A stretch of 64,000 nt of DNA from Drosophila miranda (lineage: Eukaryota > Arthropoda > Insecta > Diptera > Drosophilidae), in NCBI RefSeq assembly GCF_003369915.1, contig NC_046673.1:22559718-22623717 (forward strand). Direction: 5' to 3'. The position numbers and the translations under genes were made by a program. Shown here in pieces: positions 52,501 through 63,731 of this stretch (positions are counted from its first letter, which is position 1; each line of letters starts with the position of its first letter). Below the pieces are notes generated by a model. That model was not told the origin of the DNA. It did no database searches and worked only from the letters and a program-made list of their open reading frames with translations.

Positions 52501-55500
52501 CCAGTCGCTTGGTGTCGGTAAGATGATGCATGAGGATATTATGCAGATCGTCCTGGAGAGACGGAGAGACAGAGAGACAGAGAGAGAGAGAGATCGCATA
52601 TAATCCAGATCTAAGAGCCCAGAAGATTGATTATGTCGACGGGGCCTGTGACTAGGCCAGGCGCATCCTCAGCCACATCGATGCTCCTTTCTGTGACCTT
52701 CTTTCCTTGCCACACTCTTCGGGTTTCCGTGGATCGGAGGATCGAGGATCAGAGATAGATTGATTATGTGAAGAGGTTCGTCGTGGAATACTTAATTGTT
52801 TATATTAAAACGAAGCAGATCTCTTCTCAGCTGCGATCTGCCGCAGTGAATATGTTAATGATCCTTGGCCTCTGATCTTCTTGGATTGCCATGCGAGGCA
52901 GCAGAATTTGATAGATGGACTATGTCTGTGGGTCCTCCTAATGATCCTTCCTGAAGGTAGAGCCAAATAAAACATCAAGTTTGATTTGTTTCATGGGTTT
53001 GTAATTGTAAATGGGGTTCTACATACCTACTTTCCCACTGCTCGGCTTGATTTTCAGCTGTGACCGCGGTTGAAGGTCCTTCCGTGACCTTTGCACCTGC
53101 TGCTGGCCGAGTGTGCTTGATGTGGAGCGGTTTGGCAGCAAACAACATGTTGTCTGCCGCATAATTGGACCGAAAAAAGCAGCCGCAGGACAATGCCCTG
53201 GCCAACAGGTGAGTTTTCGGCGCTGTCGAGGGATACGGCTTGTTAGAGCCTCGCCACAAGTCTTGGGCCAGCGACCGTCTACGTCTTCGTCTGCGCCTAA
53301 ACTGTTTAGCGCCTTCTACTGGCTAGAGGAGGAGGAGACCCAGGAGGAGTCCCAGGAGGACTCCCAGGCGTGTGTGTGTCCGTCTGTCTAATGGATATTA
53401 GACTGCCTCTGGGGTGGAGTACCCGCAGAACGTACACACATACATATGTGGCAGCAGCAGCAGCAGCATAACTGTTAAATGTCCTTTGTCCTGGTATTTC
53501 TGCGTGTGTATTCTGTTTTTGCACATGTTGACGCGACAGCGACTGACTCCGACTTCCTGACAGGACATGCAGGAACGAGCCAAATGCCTGCTTGCCTGCA
53601 CTCCCCGGCCAGTCCATTGTCTGGGCTGTTTTCGCAACTGTTTCGATCGATTGCCGCGCGATAAGGCCGGCACTGGGACGGCGAACGGGGGACGCGGGAC
53701 GGGGCACGCGTTGCAAGGCCAGCGGACACTGAAGCGGGCAACAAAGTGCGGGTCGAAAGGTGCGTCAGCGTCAATCGACGCCGGTAGCCGATCGAGTGGC
53801 TACATCCACTGCATTCACACACCGATCCCGATCCGATGCCGAGTCGACTTTTGTCACTGTCCAAAAATAAGCGGGTGCCTCAGCAGCCAGCAATATGTGT
53901 GTGTGCCTGTGTGTGTGTGTGTGTGTGTCGCTTTTCCATTTTCGCCACTCGAGAAACCGTTTAAATCGCAATTAGAGTTTTGAAGTGTGCCCGCTTTTAA
54001 TGGGCGATTTTTCACAATTTTCCCCATTTTCAGCGAACAAAAGTGTGTCCTCAAATGGGTTTCGAATTGAGAGGAGAGCCGCCGATCGACCGATTTCCGA
54101 TTTCTGGCACTCCATTAACTTGTCCACAATTGCAAAATGACACTCATGCAGACAACAATTCAATTAAATTTCGGATAGAACTGGAAAGGGGGACATCTGT
54201 TCCACTGTTCCACTGCGTGGCAAGCCCTGCGAGCAGCTTACCGATTGTTTTATTTGCATATTGCCGCTGGTTCTTTTCGGAATTGCCAGATCTAGGCGAA
54301 TGCCGTGTGGAGCGGAGGAGAATGAACACCAAAAGGAGTGCAAAAGCACACACTTACGGGAAAGCAGAGGCAGAATGAGATAGAAACACATAGAAAGAAG
54401 TATTGAAAGTTGCAGAGACAATATGGACCGAATAAAGCAGTGCAGAATCATCGATTGAACCAGAAGAACCAGCAAACATGGGATAAATCAAAAGCGAATG
54501 AACAGAAAGAGAAGTACGACGTTAAGAAGTCAGGAGAATCAATTGAAAAATATTAAGCAAATACAAAAGCGAGGAATACTAGTTCTTTTTGGGGTTCGGC
54601 GTCTGTCTAATGGGACTTTAGATGTAAAACCCACGAGGCAATAGTTTTTTAAGTATTTCTAACCTGAAAAGCTGAAGAGAAATGAATGAATCCAATGATA
54701 TGTAATGAATTTTAGTGACCACATTCTTTGGGGTACTTCTAGGAAGCGCGTGCATGGCTTTATCTTACTGGACGATCGGTTATGGAACTGTGACTCTTTT
54801 AACTCTCGGCCTCATTACGCGGCAACCATCCAGAACAGGAGGATGGCAGTCGGTAGAAAAAGGTACGTCCTCGTACAGTGCAGAATGTCTGCATTGCGTA
54901 AGTATCCGTTTCACTTTCAATCAAAACGAAATTAAAGAAATGCATGTTAAATGACACGAGAAGTCCAGAACGGGAGCGGGAATGGGAAAGGCCATCATTA
55001 GCCGGACGCGCCAGAACCCAGAACCAGATAATAATGGGCAACAACCCATAAAAAGAAACGCCAGCAAGCGACAACAATGACAACTACAACGACGACGACA
55101 ACACACGGCGACGGGGTACGAGGCGGATGTTAACCTCTCGGCGACTTGGCCAGGGAAATGCCTGGAGAAAGTTCATATAGATAAGGACAAGGGTATGACA
55201 GGACCGGACCTGTGCTTTGTTGCGCCGTGATTTCGGGTGGGCTGGTCAGCCTGCTTGACCGCCGCTGCCCAACCGAAGAAAGCCCCGGCCACCCTGTCGA
55301 TCCTGCCCATTCATATCACATAATAAAGTATTTTACTTTGTTTTTCCTGTCATATCACACAAAGAGACGGACATGTGTCGGGTGTGCTGGGTGTGCTGGG
55401 TGTGCTGGCTGTGCCCTGCTGAACTCGTCCGAGCATGCATTTTCTTATAGTCGATGCTACATGCTACTCGGACGAGCAAAGTACTTGCGGACCAATGAAA

Positions 55501-56675
55501 GTTTCACGCTCTACTGATCATTGCCATGGGAAGAAGGTTGTGTCCGTCTGGCTTGGGGTCTGGGAAAAGTGTTAACCCATTTCTAGCCCATGAGAATTTG
55601 CATAGATCTGGGGTTGGACAAAATGTTATGACAGCTCATTTAACGCCCAAGTCTCGAGTGGCATTGACCATCGATCCAGCGACAATCCTTCGGCCAAAGT
55701 CTTGGACAACCAATTATCATAATTGACGGTTCGCTCTTCCCCGAACAGCTGGTGGGCATTGTCTTCTGGTGCTTGTAGTTCTAGTGCTCTGCGGGTGATC
55801 AATCGGTCTTTGAGGGGGTTCTCTAGTTCCAGTTTTGGTTAGTAATCCTAATCGTTCGAGGCCTGTAGTCTTGTGCCTAGATTTAAGACTTTTCGTCACT
55901 AAATGGGAACTCATTCTAGTGGAAAGTTCTGGTTCTGCGACTATGAATTATCTCTAGGAATAGATATTCATGTGAGACCCTCTGGCCGGGATTGCTTATG
56001 GTGATCTGGGATCTGCTTTCTCCTTGATTATCTCTCGTTTCCCAGTAATCATTATGGACTTAAGACCCCATATATGTAGTACCTTTCCCTTAACCCGACT
56101 CGACCACAAATGTTTAGTGACAAATGCGGCCCACCCCTTGCCCTCATTATAGCCAAAAATTCCCGAACCGAACCGAACCATTCCTTGGACCCACATGATG
56201 ACTATTGCTAGTGCCAGAGTCGGGATCGTGATCGTGATCGTGCTCGTCAGCCCAGATGGGCCATGTCCCGCTATCAGAGCATTAAAACGCTCATTAAACC
56301 AGGAGCCATCGCTGTGGCTGTGAGAAGCACTTGGACCTGGCCTCTGCCCGGCTCTTGCACTCTTCCGTGCACTTTCCGCAGAACTCATGCGCCACGCTCC
56401 GGTGCCCCTGCCCCCTCTGGTCGAGCGAGGTGTTTTGCATAAACTGCTGGCTCCTTTGTGGTTTCTTCATCGAAATTATGGCACCCCAGACTCAGACCCA
56501 GACCCAGACCCAGAGCCGGCCATGTGGGAACCTTTCTTCCTTCATTCCGTTCGTCAGAAAACGTTGCGCTTGCATAAAAAATGATTTATTCCTTACAATG
56601 ATTATACGACAAAAAAAATGTTTACGGCTATAAAAAAAAGTTATAAAAAAAATTCGAGTCTCCCAGAGAAGAGCC
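52501..56675. other. Gene-free region, right part
   Basis: Non-coding DNA with a GA run at 52572-52591, a GT run at 53898-53928, and a 9-bp repeat of the GGTGTGCTG type at about 55379-55411. The 3' end of the minus-strand degron gene lies near 56580-56675, where a TTTATT is seen at 56584-56589 (AATAAA on the minus strand). Confidence 0.4.
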
Positions 56676-57932
56676 TCAGCTGGCCTCAGACATCGAGAAG
56701 CTGAGGCGTCTCTTGGTGGCGTCCCTGACCTGCGCCTGCGCCTGCATCCACATGGCATCCAGCTGGCACGAGGCTTCCAGCTCCTCGCCGCCCAGTCCCA
56801 ATCCCAATCCCATTGCCAGAATGGGAATCGGATGCTCCTCGTCCAGCTCGCAGTCGCTGGTCGAGTTGTGGCCGCTGTCGGGGCTGATGTGGCGGATCTT
56901 CTGGGCGGAGCGGGCGGCCGCCAGCAGCTTCTGGGCCGACTGCCGTACGCTGGAGGAGATTCTTGTCGCGATCTTCCGTTTGCGCCGCACCACGCGCTGC
57001 CTCCGCAGCTGCAGTGATCGCCTCTTCCCCTGGGACTGGGACTGGGACTGTGACGGTGACTGGGACTGGGACTGCGGCTGTCCATCGACGGTAGCCGGCT
57101 GGGGGGAGCGCACCTCCCGCTCCTCGTAGCCACTCGCGTGGGGTGACCTCCAGTACTCGCAGAGGTCGCTGGCCGGGTCGAAGGCGGGCCGGTAGGTGGG
57201 CGAGTGGGTGGCGGCAGCGGCGGCGGCGGAGGAAGAGGTGGTGCTGCTCAGGGGGTGGTGTCTGTGTCGCTGGCGCAAACGTTGGCGCGGCTGCCTGGGG
57301 GCCGGCGCCTTGCGGGTGCTCTCCAGAATGGCGTCGATCATCCGCTCCAGGGTCACGTCTCCCATCTGGCTGGAGCTGGGCGTGGTCTGGCCGCTCTTCG
57401 TGGCAGGGGCCTGGGGCACGGGCAGGGGAAGGGGCAGGGGCTTCAGCTCCAGGTAGCGTGGCTTCTCGAAGTAGCTGTCGGGGATGCCCATGCCGCGGAG
57501 TGCGAGCAGCGGACCCGGTATGATGGCCGCGCTCGGGGAGTACTCCGCCTCGAAGGTCGGCAGCGTGGAGGCGTAGGCGGTTGGGCGGAGTGTGGGCGTG
57601 GGCGTGGGCGTAGTCAGGGGCGAGGACATCATATTGCTGAGGTCCTTGAGCAGCGGGGTCCGTGGGTGCACGGGCAGGGAGCTGGCTGGCAGTGGCGTCG
57701 AGGTCAGCTGGTTCTCCTTCCCCTGTCCGTGGGCGAGGGCCAGGCAGAGGGACTTCCGCTTGAGCTTTCCCCGCAGGGCATGGAACTCGCTGTAGCTGCT
57801 TGCCCCTGATCCAGCTCCAGCTCCAAGTCTAGGTCTAGCTTCTGCTGCAGACCCAGCTCCGCTGCGCATTGGCGTGGCTGTGGTCTCCTCCATGTACGAG
57901 GGTCGGGGCTGGTTGACGGCCCACTTGAGCAT
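56676..57932 (-). CDS. Unrecognised basic, disordered protein with KEN box and D-box
   Basis: The last coding exon gives 418 residues from MLKWAVNQPRPSY. I do not recognise the family. Visible elements are a KEN box (GKENQ, residues 72-74), a full destruction box (RTPLLKDLSN, 91-100), several S/T-P sites nearby, a conserved-looking block DSYFEKPRYLELKPL, an amphipathic stretch LERMIDAILEST, Ser-Gln repeats, and a strongly basic segment (RRSLQLRRQRVVRRKRKIATRISSSVRQSAQKL) followed by an acidic HNSTSDCELDEEH. This suggests a nuclear or chromatin factor removed by APC/C. Exon sequence in frame continues upstream to an acceptor (TTGCAG) at 57993, adding PATSPTPPETSPETSPENK, so the protein may start in an earlier exon. 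The frame has strong third-base GC bias, unlike its surroundings, which supports it as real. Confidence 0.72.
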   Translation of the reverse strand: MLKWAVNQPRPSYMEETTATPMRSGAGSAAEARPRLGAGAGSGASSYSEFHALRGKLKRKSLCLALAHGQGKENQLTSTPLPASSLPVHPRTPLLKDLSNMMSSPLTTPTPTPTLRPTAYASTLPTFEAEYSPSAAIIPGPLLALRGMGIPDSYFEKPRYLELKPLPLPLPVPQAPATKSGQTTPSSSQMGDVTLERMIDAILESTRKAPAPRQPRQRLRQRHRHHPLSSTTSSSAAAAAATHSPTYRPAFDPASDLCEYWRSPHASGYEEREVRSPQPATVDGQPQSQSQSPSQSQSQSQGKRRSLQLRRQRVVRRKRKIATRISSSVRQSAQKLLAAARSAQKIRHISPDSGHNSTSDCELDEEHPIPILAMGLGLGLGGEELEASCQLDAMWMQAQAQVRDATKRRLSFSMSEAS

Positions 57933-57992
57933 CTTGTTCTCTGGCGAGGTCTCTGGCGAGGTCTCTGGCGGTGTGGGTGAGGTGGCGGGTGC
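57933..57992 (-). CDS. Possible upstream coding part of the degron-protein exon
   Basis: From the acceptor at 57993 the exon runs in frame into the ATG at 57932 with no stop, reading PATSPTPPETSPETSPENK. It needs one base from an upstream exon. One candidate, an exon starting ATGCATGGACTT on the minus strand near 58372 and ending at CGGG|GTACGG near 58292, would supply the right phase. That is only inferred. Confidence 0.3.
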
Positions 57993-57993
57993 T

Positions 57994-60000
57994 GCAAGTG
58001 TGGGAGAGGGGGAGAGAAGTGCGGTTTAGTCTCGTGCTGGAGCTGTATCTAGATACTTATTTGTATCTGTGTGCGGTTCTGTTCTGTTTGTTCTGTTTGT
58101 TCTGTCTGGAATCCAGAGCTGGTCGGCTTTTGCCGCAAAAAGTTGCCGGGTGAGTTTTTCGGGAATTTTGGCGCGCTTTCTGGTGGCCTTTTCGATTCCC
58201 AAATCAGCGAAGCGGCAAAAATGAAATCAAGAAAACAAAAAGAGAGAATTCCAGGCAATCAGCCTCCCCCCGGGCAGTCGCCGCCGCCGTACCCCGTTTT
58301 GCATTCGGACACGAACTGGACACGGACCTCCAGTGGAATACTAATCGAATATCCCTAATTGCAAGTCCATGCATCGCTGGCCGCGCAGCAAATGCCTCTT
58401 AATTTCACTTCCATTTACCTCTTCACAGATTTCTGTCCACTTCAAAAAAAAGCACAGATTGCACGGATTCAATGGGTGTATTTTTTCTCTATTTGCAGAT
58501 GGATATTCCAGGGCCCGATCTGGGGTTCCTTCGGACGCGGCGCGAGTGAGTGTACGAGTGGTGCGCCTGCGCGCCGCGAAGTTCGTTTCGAGAGTGACTC
58601 TGTTCGGCTCTGCTCGGGTACGTCCACGACTTGGCCAACGGCGCTAAAAGCGGCAGAGACCAGAGAGAGCGCGCAGAGGGAGAGCGAGAACGTCGAGAGA
58701 GCAGAGAGCAGAGAACGTGTTGCATTTTCTGAGAGCGGGAGAGCAGGAGAGCGGTTGAGCGGGTGAGCCGGCGAGTTCCACTGCAACAGTTTCGAGCTCT
58801 CTTCAAATCGAGAAAGTGGGTGGAATGTCGCCTTGAACGGCCATGGCTGGTATGTTATGGAATGCAGTCGATGTATTACTTCATTAGACCATTCCAGGCA
58901 GGAGTCGGTAAGATTTATCGGTTATGTGTGCAGCTCCAGGGGAAAGTTATCTAGGACTTCAGAGCCATTATCAGTCGATTTGGTCTATATGTATTGCAAA
59001 TTGTATCTGTTATGTTTACTTTTTGGAAAATCCATTTAAAGTGGCCTGTATCCTTATCCAGGTCTATATTTTTCCTGGTTTCAGTATGCATAAGAGGTAG
59101 AACCTGCAAGACTCGATCACCATATCATTTTATGGTTGACATGGGAAAAAGAGTTTGCTTCCAAGTTCTGAAGAGTTTAATTATTGATTTGTAGATTGAA
59201 ATAAGATGAAATATGCAGACTTAAGCTTCAACAGAAAATATGGGTCGAACAGGAACCTTTTATTGTTTTGGAAAGTATTTCAATCAACCAAAAGATGTGG
59301 CTTGTGTTTGGATCTATGGACATCTTTGGTGTAATCTATAAAGAAACCATTAAAGGCTCACCATATAAGCGGTAGATAATGCAAAGTTATCAGACGACTA
59401 GTTTAGCCTCAAGCCCTCCTATCTGATGTACACATATTTATGCAAAGCCCAGCCCAATCTGATAAAAATCGGCTGACTATATCATATAGCTGTCATTGGA
59501 ATCATGGTTTTGCAGGAGTTTTCGTAAAGGAACTGCCAGAACCTTCTCTCTGGTCTTCCGAATCCAATTCTATATGGTTCGTATCCCACAATCGTGTTCC
59601 AACAGCTGTGCGAATCCTGATTGAAAGAGAGAGATGGACATATCGCTGCTCCTCTGTCGAGGGGCCAGATGTTCTCTTCGCTGCTCGGCTCGGCGCTGCT
59701 TACGCCACAAAACATAATTTTCAATTACCTTTCTCTCAGCGTGTGGCTCCTTTCACCTCTGCTCTCCTCCATCTCCATCTCCCTCTCCCTCTCTAGCTGC
59801 TTGTCCTTCCCCTGTCTCTTGGTCTCTGTTTTCCCATTTTCGCCAAGAAAAGGACAACTCGCACACATAACACTACAGTGGGAACCGGGGGATTGTACAA
59901 TTTGGCCCATTGTTTATGGGACAAGCAGAGGAGTCGTCGTCGGCGTCAGCGTCGCTGCAGGAAAATGTTGTGGAAAATTGTGCAATTGTTTTGCAATTTA
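57994..60000. promoter_or_regulatory. Promoter region of the degron gene and flanking DNA
   Basis: A GAGA-rich block at 58655-58745 followed, on the minus strand, by a leader-like stretch near 58600 suggests the start of the degron gene. On the plus strand a 47-nt piece at 58499-58545 is flanked by a good acceptor (CTCTATTTGCAG) and donor (GA|GTGAGT). A DINE-1-like fragment lies at 59464-59502. Nothing else coding is evident. Confidence 0.35.
59464..59502 (+). mobile_element. DINE-1-like repeat fragment
   Basis: AAATCGGCTGACTATATCAT followed by ATAGCTGTCATTGGAA differs at only about four of 36 positions from 31153-31189 in the same window, so both come from one dispersed repeat family. Confidence 0.55.
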
Positions 60001-63000
60001 TTGGTTGAAAAGGGGCTCCGTGGTTCAGGAGAGTCGCTTCCACAACCTCTTTCACTGTCCCCCTCCTCTTTCTCTCTCTCGTTGTCCATCTTCTTGCGCT
60101 TTGTTCTTCCATCTCCTTCCGCCTTCTGTATTGCCATCCTCTTCCGCTTTCTCTGCCCATCTCCTTTCTCCTTTAAGCGCAAATTTATGATGACTCTGAT
60201 ACCCTCTGGATGGCCAGAAAATGAAGCATCTCTGGGAGCATAAGTAGTACGTACATATATATATATATTTCTGATCCTACAGATCCTTCTGTTATCGCTG
60301 TATCAGGTAGACAAAAGCACCCAAAGATATCCCAAAAATTGAAGAAAAATATCATATACCGATCAATCGATCAATTTCCAAGGGTATCCAAAGCTTCGAT
60401 ACCGGGTACTTGCCATTGAGCGGAGAATCTCAGCAGAGAGCCAGAGAGAGAGCGAGATAGAGAAAAAACAGAGATAGCCACAACGAGAGACACGAGACAC
60501 TCATAAAGAAGAGGACCAGAAACCATCCCATAGAAAAGGACAGCTGAGTCTCTCGAGATCCGTCAATTATCCCCGTTTTTGGAACCTATCTACTATCTGT
60601 TTTTTTGTTGTTTTGTTTTGCCTAATTTATTTGGCACTTTGTGCGAAATGGTATTTATTTTGTATTCCCTTTCAATGGCAATCGGATCACTTGCCAATGT
60701 CCGGCGGTTCGGATCGGGTCAGGTCCTGGCCTAGATCTCACGATCAGTTCCGGACCACCGAATGGGTTCCAATTTATGGCCTATGGCACCTGTACGAACA
60801 ATTGGATGAGGTCCTCCAAGTGATATGAGTCTATTAGGCCGTGGGGGACCACCCTCAGTTGGTTCCCAGGAGAATAATCTCAAGAGAATCTCTCTTCATT
60901 CAGTTTTGAAATTTAAAAGCTGAAATACACAAGGGAATTCGGACAAAGTATAATTTAGAAATCTGTATACGTCTCTCATAGCATATCCCCCCGATCTAGT
61001 AAGGCGAGAAGTGGTCGCGAATATACCTCAAACTATCCTTAGTCTTAATAGAATATTGAGAGTGAAGAAAGAGTTGGGGTTGATGGGTTTCTTTCTTATG
61101 GGTCTTATTTTTGGTTTCTTTGTCGTATACCTTGCACATTCTAGAATCTGGATTGTAGTTTAATTTGATTCCTTTTTAAGTTTTACACCATCTTAAACGT
61201 TTATTCCCGTAATATACCATCTATTTCCATATCTTTAGGCATACAAAAACTGCCTTAATTTACTTTCCAGCCAGCTGTTCCGGGCCCTGGAATACGCATC
61301 TATGTATGATTTCTGGGTCTTTCTCACAGTCTTAATTTAAATAATAAATCTCAAACCTTCGTTTCGCAAATTTGACACTCGAGAGGCTTTGCAGGACCTC
61401 AATTTGTTCTTCCATTCACAAAAAAAAACAAAAAAACAAAACCAGAAACGGTTCAGCTGCCCAGACATGTCGAGTGACCAACGATAAATCTACGGAAAAA
61501 GCGAAGAAAATGGAAATAAATCAATAATATTGCAGTGGAGCGGAGTGCATCCCGAGGATGGCCAGCTGCGTTTTCCTATGGCTTATGCCCTCCTTCGGAA
61601 TCTTACCAATAATCCGTCTATCTGTCTTTCAGTTGCATCGAATCAAAGGCAATTTTACGCATTGGTCACTGGCCCAGGCTCAGGCTCGGGCTGAGGCCGA
61701 GGTCCTGAGACCAGGGAGGAGAACAAGGAAGATAAATTAGGGCAGAGCCCGATCCCCGTTCCCCGAGCCCCGACCCAGGGACAGAGGGTAGGAGGGTAGG
61801 AGGAGGAAGGGCAGACAGTGCGTCGCGATCCACTAATAAATTGCCCAACAATTGTGCAATTTTTCATAGACGTAGAATCCGCAAGGCGGCAGCGGCAGGG
61901 GCGACCCTGACGCTAAGACTTCACGCTCGGATTTGCTACCGTTTTCGATTTTTCGCTGTCCTTTTCCAATCATTATTATTTTTTCTTAGAGGCTCTGCCT
62001 CGAAGAGTGGGATTGGCTGTCGCTTTCCCAGTCCCCCCACCCTCCACAAGGGCATACACTGGAAGGACGTGCGGCGGCAAGGACATCAGATAAAGTGGAA
62101 AGTAGGTAAGGGACAGAAGAAAACTAATCTTGAATCACACGCCGCACTGATAGCGCCAGGATCGGGAATCGGGGATCGGGGATCGGGGACCCACAATCCA
62201 CAATCCCTGGCCGGACAGCTGTTCGGGGATTAGCACACAGCTCCTTCTGCTCCTATCTGGACTCGCACGCAAAATTATTAAAACACGGCCCTGAATTATG
62301 GGCCATAATTCAGAATTTGAACGGGACCCCCGTCCACCGCTTAGCCGGCAAGATATTTGTACTGCTGCCTTTCGGGCATATCCGACATTTCCCGACTCCC
62401 GGCGTCTTATTTGATAAGGCAGCCAAAAGGGAGAGAGGGAGGGAGAGGGGCAGGGAGAAAGCCGAGACTAGATGCAGCCACAGGATCCTGTGACTGTAGG
62501 CGCTCGCCTTTCATAATTTACTTTGATTGATTTGGGTAGCCCGATGCCCGATGCCCGATCCGATGTGAAGAGCTGGGATTTATTGAACTATTGAATGTGC
62601 CACTCAGAAGCCCCCGGGCGGAGAGATGAAATCCAAGGATGTAATCGAAACTTAAGGAATGCGGATCTTAAGGACACGCCAAAGTTTCGATGGAGGGACA
62701 TATGTACGTGCATATGAAAAGATTGGACAGAATGTTATATAAGAGCTTTTTCGTTTAAGGAAATTTAAGGAAGAAATCATGAAATGCATGGATTGGAAAC
62801 CCCCTTGGCTGCCTTCTATTATTACTAAGGTGAGTATTTTGTATCTGTTTTAAAGCCTTCTGTTTCGAGCCTTCAAGGCTCAAGGCTCAAAGGAGGGGAT
62901 ACCATATACTTTCTTAACGGAATAACCCCCGCATTTAGTATCTCCCGATATTGGGTGATTATCATCACAATGTCTCCTTAAGCGAATGTCTTTAATTTCA

Positions 63001-63300
63001 GATGAGTCAGACCTAGGGATAGAACCCGTCTGGCCATCTCCATCAAATCCAAAGACATTTGAGCCAATTTTTCACAAAATACTGTCATCTAATGATTGCT
63101 TCAGAAAACGATCAATATTCGGAAAATGTATATCAATTACAATTTATCCAAATGGCAAACGAGAACCCCGTGAGAGCCATTAATATGCTGATGGCCTATT
63201 TGTCAGGGCATATTCGATTGAAATCCGAACTTAAATTTCAATATTCAAAACGGTGCAAAGGGGTTTCCAAGGGAATGCGCCAGAGAGTGCACAGGAATGC
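60001..63300. other. Gene-free right flank
   Basis: Pyrimidine-rich imperfect repeats of the type CCATCTCCTTTCTCC occur at 60056-60175. A Zelda-type CAGGTAG is at 60304-60310. The rest shows no coding frame or recognisable element. It is likely upstream regulatory DNA for the gene that appears to start near 63517. Confidence 0.35.
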
Positions 63301-63391
63301 AGAATCTCACATCCAAAGGTAGAGCAGAGAGAGAGAGAGAGAGCCAAAGGTGGTGGCGGGGAGAGTCGTTGGCCGAGGCAAGCCGATGTCT

Positions 63392-63480
63392 GCCGAAGCA
63401 GGGAGAGCACAGGGAGAGCTGTTGCCGAAGCAAGGACAGTCGCTGCCGAAGCAGGGAGAGCCGCTGCCGAAGCCGATCCG
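63392..63480 (+). repeat. TGCCGAAGC tandem repeat upstream of a putative start site
   Basis: Four copies of TGCCGAAGC, three of them followed by AGGGAGA or AAGGACA, lie at -125 to -45 relative to the Inr at 63517. A pure GA run (63327-63342) precedes them. Confidence 0.7.
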
Positions 63481-63514
63481 AGGTGACCACGCCATGCGGC
63501 GTGCAGAGGCAAAA

Positions 63515-63550
63515 TCAGTCACATTTGCACCTCTTGCACCTTCGGGACGT
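63515..63550 (+). promoter_or_regulatory. Putative TATA-less promoter, Inr plus DPE-like element
   Basis: TCAGTC at 63515-63520 fits the Drosophila initiator TCAKTY with +1 at 63517. GGACGT at 63545-63550 fits the DPE consensus RGWYVT at +29, one base from the ideal +28. GA repeats lie upstream. The following leader runs to a strong donor (AAAAAAG|GTAAAG) at 63731/63732, so a non-coding first exon of a plus-strand gene beyond the edge is likely. Confidence 0.45.
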
Positions 63551-63731
63551 ACTCGTTACCCGTCTCCAGCGCGATCTGCCCGAAATTCTAGATTTTTTCG
63601 AAATTTCTGTTGTTTTTTTTCTCGCAAAGGCAAAAGCAAAAGCAAACGAAAGTTATTTGAATTTTTTTTGACTGTGAAAAACCAAGGAAATTCCTGCAAC
63701 TTTGGATATCAGCAGAAACGGCAGAAAAAAG
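63517..63731 (+). other. Putative non-coding first exon of a gene continuing to the right
   Basis: A 215-nt stretch of leader-like composition (CA-rich, with AAAGGCAAAAGCAAAAGC and no long frame) from the Inr to the donor. The partner exon is outside the window. In D. melanogaster sog lies in this general neighbourhood, but nothing here proves that identity. Confidence 0.35.

Noticed and set aside
59621-60190. 189-codon plus frame
   Set aside because: It is driven by CT-rich simple sequence giving Leu and Ser runs. It looks membrane-like only by composition.
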